From Anaerolineaceae bacterium oral taxon 439 (GTDB lineage: Bacteria; Chloroflexota; Anaerolineae; Anaerolineales; Anaerolineaceae): a stretch of 64,000 nt of DNA. The notes under the pieces were generated by a model. That model saw nothing but the letters and a program-made list of their open reading frames with translations. It made no database searches and was not told the DNA's origin. Positions 59,106 through 64,000 of this stretch are shown here, piece after piece. Position 1 is the first letter of the stretch; each line of letters starts with the position of its first letter. Where the stretch lies: contig CP017039.1 in assembly GCA_001717545.1 (NCBI GenBank), forward strand, positions 124,001-188,000. Reading direction: 5' to 3'. The position numbers and the translations under genes are program-made.

Positions 59106-60605
59106 TTAATCAAAACTCGCAAGCTCGATTATTTTCAGTTCGGTTGCGCTTGAGCCGTCCAATTCCCCTCTTATTCGTCCTTCCCGCATGACCAGAATCC
59201 GATCCGCAACGCCTAAAATCTCCGGCATTTCAGAAGAGACCATGAGAATACCGCCGCCGTTCGAAACAAAAGCATTCATAATTTTGTAAAACTCCGCTTT
59301 CGCATTAACGTCAATCCCGCGAGTAGGCTCGTCTAATAATAAGATCTCGGAATTCGCCGCCAGCCACCGGGATAAAATGACCTTTTGCTGATTTCCTCCA
59401 GATAGATTCCGTATGATCGAAGATACGCCGGGCGTTTTAATGCTTATTTTATTTATATACTCCTTCGTGACCTCCGTTTCCCACTTTGAATCAACAATTC
59501 CAGCTTTATTTTTATGATGACTCAGGCTCGGGAGAACCAAATTCGCCAGCACGGACTGATCCAGCATCAATCCCGTACGCCTCCGGTCCTCCGTAACTAA
59601 ACCGATCTTATAGTCATTCGCTTCCCTCGGGTTATTCAGGGTAACTTCCTTGCCGCGAATAAAAATTTTCCCTTTATCAGGCTTCTTTACACCAAAGATA
59701 CATTCAAGCACATCCGTCCGTTTTGAGCCAACCAAACCGGATATCCCCAGGATTTCGCCTTCGTATAATGTAAAAGATATGTTTTCAAAAACGCCGTAAA
59801 TTGTTAAATCCTCGACGCGCAGCATTTCCTTTTTTCGAAGGTGTAAAGTCTTATCATAGTAGCTCGTAATTGTCCGCCCGATCATGTTAGCGACAACTTC
59901 TTTTTCGTTTGTATCGCGAATGTTTGAAGTTCGAATCAGGCAACCGTCCCGAAGAATTGTTACACGGTCGCATATTTCAAAAATTTCCTTCATCCGGTGA
60001 GATATGTAGATGATCGTGATGCCTTCTTGTTTCAGCTGCTGAATGATTTTAAATAAAACCTTGATCTCAGCTTCCGACAAAGATGAAGTCGGTTCATCCA
60101 TGATGATGATTTTTGATTTACGGTTTATCACCTTCGCGATTTCAATGATCTGCTGCTCAGAGGCTGTCAACTCATCAGAGACTCTCCTGACGTCGATTCT
60201 TACGCCCATTTTTTCAAGAATGTTCTCAGATAACCGTTCCATAAGTTTACGATCCAGGAACGGCATGAAGCCTTTCATTCTTATTTCTTCGCCAAGATAA
60301 ATATTCTCCGCGACCGTAAGATCTTTAGCAATGTTCAACTCCTGATGAATGATTGAGATCCCTTTTTCTAAAGCTTCCCGCGGCCGCTTAAACGCCGCCT
60401 CTTCGTTATCTAACGTTATGACGCCGGAGTCAGGAATATAAACGCCCGAGATAATTTTCATCAAAGTAGATTTCCCCGCCCCGTTTTCGCCTACGATCGC
60501 GTGAACCTCCCCTTTGTAAAAATCGATCGACACATGATTCAGCGCTTTTACGCCGGGAAAAGCCTTGGAAATATTTGACAGGGATAGAATAGGCTCATTC
60601 GTCAT
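59106..60605 (-). CDS. Sugar ABC transporter ATPase (RbsA family), locus C
   Basis: The 499-residue double ABC protein has Walker A GENGAGKSTLMK, LTASEQQIIEIAKVI, Walker B IIIMDEPTSSLS, then ISGLVGSKRTDVLE, LSGGNQQKVILSRWL and ILLLDEPTRGIDV. I place the start at ATG 60605 (MTNEPILSLSNIS) behind AGAAGGA; the longer frame lacks a ribosome site. Confidence 0.92.
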   Translation of the reverse strand: MTNEPILSLSNISKAFPGVKALNHVSIDFYKGEVHAIVGENGAGKSTLMKIISGVYIPDSGVITLDNEEAAFKRPREALEKGISIIHQELNIAKDLTVAENIYLGEEIRMKGFMPFLDRKLMERLSENILEKMGVRIDVRRVSDELTASEQQIIEIAKVINRKSKIIIMDEPTSSLSEAEIKVLFKIIQQLKQEGITIIYISHRMKEIFEICDRVTILRDGCLIRTSNIRDTNEKEVVANMIGRTITSYYDKTLHLRKKEMLRVEDLTIYGVFENISFTLYEGEILGISGLVGSKRTDVLECIFGVKKPDKGKIFIRGKEVTLNNPREANDYKIGLVTEDRRRTGLMLDQSVLANLVLPSLSHHKNKAGIVDSKWETEVTKEYINKISIKTPGVSSIIRNLSGGNQQKVILSRWLAANSEILLLDEPTRGIDVNAKAEFYKIMNAFVSNGGGILMVSSEMPEILGVADRILVMREGRIRGELDGSSATELKIIELASFD

Positions 60606-60674
60606 CGCGGATCCTTCTGAAAAATATGGGATGCCGTTCTGTTTTTCTGCAACGGCATCCCGCAAATCGATTTA

Positions 60675-61595
60675 CTACTTCTTTAACGTTTCGGCCGTAA
60701 TAATAAACGGATCGATCGGGATTAAGGCAGAATCAACTTTACCAGTTGTCAAATACTTCAGGATCTGTTCGCAAATTGTCTTTCCGATCAACGCAGGATT
60801 TTGCGAAATCTCCGAAACCCAATATTTACCATCGTTTTCAACATCCTCGATAGCCGTAATTGCTTCAGGATTCCCGTCGAAACCAACGATCAACGTTTTA
60901 GCGTTGGCAGCTTTAATCGCGCCAAGCGCGCCGGTGCAGGCTGGATCGCCCGCGCAGAATACAGCGCCTAAATCCGGATCCTGCGTCAGCCAATCCTGCA
61001 TCAATGAAAAGGCAACGTTCGCGTCCCCCTGGTAATTTCCAAAGAATTCATACTCAATGTCATCCTGATCTTTAATAACTTCTTCAAATCCCTTTTGCCG
61101 ATCCAGGACCGAAGAAGACGCCGGGTTGCCGATCATCGCGCAGGTCTGCCCCGGTTTCAATAAGCGAAGAACTTCCTTCGCCCCGAGTCTTCCACCTTCA
61201 ACGTTATCGGTTCCAGCGTGGCAAATAATATCTTTGCTTGTCGAAGCCGGGGAGTCAAACGTAAATACTGGGATTCCCGCTTTCTGCGCAGCTTCAATCG
61301 CAGGAGCAACGCCCCCCGCGTCTACCGTTGCCAACGCGATCGCGTCTACCTCCAACGAAACTAAATTTTGTATGTGATTAGACTGAATATTCGCGTCTAA
61401 TTCGCCGTCGTAAACTAACGGCTTGATACCCAGCTCTTCGCATGTTTCCATAATCGATTTTTCAATCAAATTATAAAAAACATGTTCCCGCGACCCCACG
61501 ATAAATCCGACGGTTGGCTCTTCATCCGCGTAAGCGGAAAACACCCCTGAAAAAAGTAAACAAACAACTAATAAAACAACATAAATCCTTTTCAT
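60675..61595 (-). CDS. Sugar-binding protein of ABC importer C (PBP type I)
   Basis: The 306-residue protein has a signal peptide (MKRIYVVLLVVCLLFSGVFS, cleavage likely after AYA) and type I binding features: VGFIVGSREHVFYNLIEKSI, VDAIALATVDAGGVAPAIEA, GIPVFTFDSPAST, LGAVFCAGDPACTGALGAI. It has no lipobox Cys at the cleavage site. First gene of locus C; AAAGGAG precedes the ATG. Ribose-like sugars are typical ligands of the family. Confidence 0.88.
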   Translation of the reverse strand: MKRIYVVLLVVCLLFSGVFSAYADEEPTVGFIVGSREHVFYNLIEKSIMETCEELGIKPLVYDGELDANIQSNHIQNLVSLEVDAIALATVDAGGVAPAIEAAQKAGIPVFTFDSPASTSKDIICHAGTDNVEGGRLGAKEVLRLLKPGQTCAMIGNPASSSVLDRQKGFEEVIKDQDDIEYEFFGNYQGDANVAFSLMQDWLTQDPDLGAVFCAGDPACTGALGAIKAANAKTLIVGFDGNPEAITAIEDVENDGKYWVSEISQNPALIGKTICEQILKYLTTGKVDSALIPIDPFIITAETLKK

Positions 61596-61665
61596 CCTAT
61601 TCTCCTTTTCTTACTGATTAAACACCGACAACACAGCTGAAAAATTTTCCCTGACACCTCCTTTT

Positions 61666-61677
61666 TGAACCGATTCA
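61666..61677. promoter_or_regulatory. Possible operator upstream of locus C
   Basis: TGAACCGATTCA (61666-61677) is an imperfect palindrome about 70 bases before the binding-protein start. It resembles LacI-family half-sites, but no such regulator is encoded nearby. The region 61596-61843 shows no gene. Confidence 0.3.
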
Positions 61678-61843
61678 GCCAGTTAGGCTTTCTTAATTTT
61701 GCTTATTTTTTTGTTTGCTTTCATATTCTAACATATGCCAAGATAAATGAAAGAATCCGAATGTCATAAAATCTACAGAACCGTAATAATACAAACATGA
61801 TGTTTGTCGTGAAGCACGAGTATTAACGACGCTTTGATCATTT

Positions 61844-62116
61844 TTGACAACCCACGGTAAAGATGTGAGCTGGAAAAGGATCCGATCCAATTTCCCCACC
61901 ACCGCCGCTGTCTACCTGTATCAGGCGGACAACGACGACGAGTGGGGAGAGATCCGATTTGATTTTGAAAAAGGAACGGCGGAGATCGTCCGGCTGGTTG
62001 AATGGGACACAGTAAAATCCAACGTCTTTGCAAGGACAGCAATCCGGGATATCCAGAGCTTGTCGGAGGTGCGGCCGCTGAAAGAAATTGTTGTGCTATT
62101 TGAGCAAGGACGATAG
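61844..62116 (+). CDS. Small unknown protein, possibly a fragment
   Basis: The 90-residue frame opens with TTG or, more likely, GTG 61865 (VSWKRIRSNFPTTAAVYLYQ). It reads like real protein (EWGEIRFDFEKGTAEIVRLV, VFARTAIRDIQSLSEV). No ribosome site is convincing. It may be the 3' remnant of a longer gene. No family recognised. Confidence 0.35.
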   Translation: MTTHGKDVSWKRIRSNFPTTAAVYLYQADNDDEWGEIRFDFEKGTAEIVRLVEWDTVKSNVFARTAIRDIQSLSEVRPLKEIVVLFEQGR

Positions 62117-62151
62117 TTTTCACAAATATATAACGAGATTCAAGCAAGCAC

Positions 62152-62180
62152 TTGATTTATTTCGCAGAATCTGATAGACT
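62152..62180 (+). promoter_or_regulatory. Promoter upstream of the TetR gene
   Basis: TTGATT (62152-62157), 17-base spacer, TAGACT (62175-62180). An ATG of a 13-codon frame follows six bases later (62187); the TetR frame begins at 62201 or 62225. Confidence 0.6.
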
Positions 62181-62200
62181 CATTCTATGAATCCTGGCGA

Positions 62201-62806
62201 ATGCACAGAAACGGATGTCGTGTCTTGAACGAAGAAAAGAAAACCGAAAAGAGAAGGGAAATCATCGGCGTCTGCCTTGACTGCTTTGTTGAAAAGGGGT
62301 TGACCGTTACCACGACAAAAGACCTCTGTACGGCGGCAAAGCTGCAAAACGGCGGCATCTATTATTACTTCTCCACCAAAGAAGAAATCGTTCTTGCTTG
62401 TGTCGAGGAAGCGATCAGCCGAATTGAAAAAGGTGCGTTCAACATCGTGCTGGAAGATATCAGCGACATCAAAAGCATGATGAACCATCTTGGCGAACTG
62501 GCGGATAAAATGTCGCCGACCATGCGCTTTCTGGTCAGTGTCTGCGTGTCGCGGGAATACGGAGAAAAGGTAAAGCCTTCCCTCGTTCGGCTTGCGGCAA
62601 GATATCCCTATTACACAGGCAGAATTGCGGAGATTCTCGGCTGTTCTGACGAAGAGGTTGAGCCATTCGCTCATCTACTGATTCTTTCTATCAACAATTA
62701 TATGATATTTGCCGAGCGGGCGCTGTTTGGCCCGCAGATCGAGGCGGTCAAAAAAGAGCTGTTGAGGCTTGGCGCAAGAAAGAAAAAAAAGGAGGGAGAT
62801 CAATAA
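62201..62806 (+). CDS. TetR family transcriptional regulator
   Basis: The 201-residue frame has the TetR HTH (KRREIIGVCLDCFVEKGLTV, TTKDLCTAAKLQNGGIYYYF, STKEEIVLACVEEAI). The C-terminal ligand-binding region is helical and unassigned. The first residues (MHRNGCRV) are unlikely to be folded, so TTG 62225 may be the true start. It probably regulates itself and the secreted DUF1254 gene downstream. Confidence 0.83.
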   Translation: MHRNGCRVLNEEKKTEKRREIIGVCLDCFVEKGLTVTTTKDLCTAAKLQNGGIYYYFSTKEEIVLACVEEAISRIEKGAFNIVLEDISDIKSMMNHLGELADKMSPTMRFLVSVCVSREYGEKVKPSLVRLAARYPYYTGRIAEILGCSDEEVEPFAHLLILSINNYMIFAERALFGPQIEAVKKELLRLGARKKKKEGDQ

Positions 62807-62883
62807 GCGTCGCACAGAAAAAGTAAAAACACAAAGTTTCAAGTAATAATCTGAATTATAAAAGGATAAACAGGAAGAACAAA

Positions 62884-64000
62884 ATGAAAAAGATACTTGC
62901 AATACCTCTATCGGCGCTCACGCTGCTTTCCAGCGGACTTCTTTTCATCTGCTCTGCCGAAAAAATACAGCCGGATGCAGACGCCGTGTGGAAAATGGTC
63001 AGCGAGGCGTACATCTATGCGCTCCCACTGGTGCTCACGAACGCAACCAAAACATTATCGACCAATACGGACGGGACCATGGAAAGCCGTGCGCCTGTCA
63101 ATCAGTTCAACCACGCAGAAAAGCTGGCGGACGCCTCTTTCCGCACCGTCGTGACGCCGAACGTCGATACGGTCTATTCACAGGCCTGGCTCGACATCAG
63201 CGCAGAACCCATGATCTACGTCCTGCCGGAAACGGATCGTTTCTGCAACGTGCAGCTTCTGGACGCATGGACGAACACCGCTGCCGTGCTGGACAAGGCT
63301 GGCGCATACGCCATCGCACTTCCAGGTTGGGAGGGTGAACTGCCCGACGGCGTAACGCGCGTAGACGTGCCGACCGCAACGGTATGGTCGATCGCCCGCG
63401 TTGTGCTGTCCGGGGACGAGGACCTCCCCAATGTTTATGCCATTCAGGAGCAAATGCAGCTTCTTCCTCTCTCGGCCTATGGTCAGGAGGGAACATACAC
63501 TGCGCCAGTGGGAACGTATGCGAAAGAAAATGAGTTTGTTCCCGTAAAAAAGGTCCTTTCCATGACACCGGCGGAATTTTTCAATACGGCAAACGCGCTG
63601 ATGCAGGTCAATCCGCCCGCCGAAGCTGATGCGGAACTGCTGAAAAAGCTCTCCACCATCAACGTGGGAGCTGGCATGAGCTTCGATGCTTCCATTCTCG
63701 GAGAGAACGCCGCAGAACACTGGACGCAGATGCTCCAGGAGCTTCGCGCCACGCTTACTGCCGACGGCGTAAAGTATGCACAGAAGCTCGGCCAGTGGAT
63801 CTATTACGGCAAGCCTATCGGCGACTTTGGGGCGGAGTATACCTACCGCGCTTTGGTGGCGCTGGTGGGACTGGGAGCCAACACGGTGGATGTAGCGATC
63901 TATCCCAAGACCGAAGTGGATGAAAACGGCGCAGCGCTGAGCGGAGAAAAGACCTATACGCTCCACTTTGAATCCCTGCCTCCCACACTGGAAAGGGGCT
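62884..64000 (+). CDS. Secreted DUF1254 protein, 3' end outside the window
   Basis: The frame is open from ATG 62884, with CAGGAAG upstream, to the window end (at least 372 codons). It has a signal peptide (MKKILAIPLSALTLLSSGLL) and the DUF1254 N-terminal domain: AYIYALPLVLTNATKT, NQFNHAEKLADASFRTVVTP, NVDTVYSQAWLDISAEPMIY. A C-terminal DUF1214-like part starts near ALVGLGANTVDVAIYP. Function of the family is unknown. Confidence 0.85.
   Translation, partial: MKKILAIPLSALTLLSSGLLFICSAEKIQPDADAVWKMVSEAYIYALPLVLTNATKTLSTNTDGTMESRAPVNQFNHAEKLADASFRTVVTPNVDTVYSQAWLDISAEPMIYVLPETDRFCNVQLLDAWTNTAAVLDKAGAYAIALPGWEGELPDGVTRVDVPTATVWSIARVVLSGDEDLPNVYAIQEQMQLLPLSAYGQEGTYTAPVGTYAKENEFVPVKKVLSMTPAEFFNTANALMQVNPPAEADAELLKKLSTINVGAGMSFDASILGENAAEHWTQMLQELRATLTADGVKYAQKLGQWIYYGKPIGDFGAEYTYRALVALVGLGANTVDVAIYPKTEVDENGAALSGEKTYTLHFESLPPTLERG

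Noticed and set aside
61773-62147. Leftward 124-codon frame
   Set aside because: Pro/Ser-rich antisense of the small rightward frame; no start signal.
63178-63966. Leftward 262-codon frame over the DUF1254 gene
   Set aside because: The rightward frame has a signal peptide, ribosome site and DUF1254 motifs and stays open to the window end.

Overview
The window is a bacterial chromosome segment made of a host flank, an almost complete siphovirus-type prophage and a cluster of three sugar-uptake loci. The host cannot be named from the sequence alone. The genes (sugar ABC importers, an ECF transporter, glycogen debranching) fit an anaerobic, carbohydrate-using bacterium. Thr-Pro-rich linkers in one lipoprotein resemble those common in Anaerolineae (Chloroflexota), but that is only a guess.

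Layout. (1) 1-7.2 kb, host: the 5' end of a dihydrolipoyl dehydrogenase gene, an AlbA_2/Schlafen-type ATP-binding regulator, an ECF vitamin/metabolite importer (S, T and a fused double ATPase) with a decayed second S gene upstream, a glycogen debranching enzyme and tRNA-Ser(GCU). (2) About 7.25-39.5 kb, prophage, visibly GC-richer than the sugar loci. A short rightward lysogeny arm (35.27-39.57 kb) holds a CI/LexA-like repressor, a frameshifted S24-like gene, a LysM-Excalibur lipoprotein and a large serine recombinase. A long leftward lytic arm runs Cro-like XRE, small early genes, HUH Rep, sigma-like late regulator, HNH, TerS, TerL, Abi cassette, lysis genes, portal, protease, capsid, connectors, tail tube, chaperones with a -1 frameshift site, tape measure, tail tip and fibres. 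(3) 39.5-61.6 kb, host: locus A (39.5-46.1, leftward; MocA dehydrogenase, TIM-barrel isomerase, two permeases, ATPase, binding lipoprotein; divergent AraC regulator), locus B (48.4-54.4, rightward; binding protein, ATPase, permease, class II aldolase, FGGY kinase; divergent LysR regulator) and locus C (54.6-61.6, leftward; binding protein, ATPase, permease, DhaK-like, DhaL, class II aldolase, PfkB kinase). (4) 61.8-64 kb: a small unknown ORF, a TetR regulator and the start of a secreted DUF1254 protein.

How it works together. Divergent promoters at 35.17-35.26 kb drive either the repressor, apparently as a leaderless mRNA, or the XRE-led lytic operon. The only replication protein seen is a HUH Rep, and it lies next to a 300-bp gene-free stretch full of inverted repeats, the best origin candidate. 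The most notable items are an Abi_2 (AbiD/F) HEPN gene with its own strong promoter, a structured leader RNA and its own terminator, which matches the described AbiF/ncRNA toxin-antitoxin layout; multi-stem structured elements in several gaps of the late operon; three tandem ~150-bp repeats between terS and terL; and a DhaK homologue that has lost both canonical active-site histidines.
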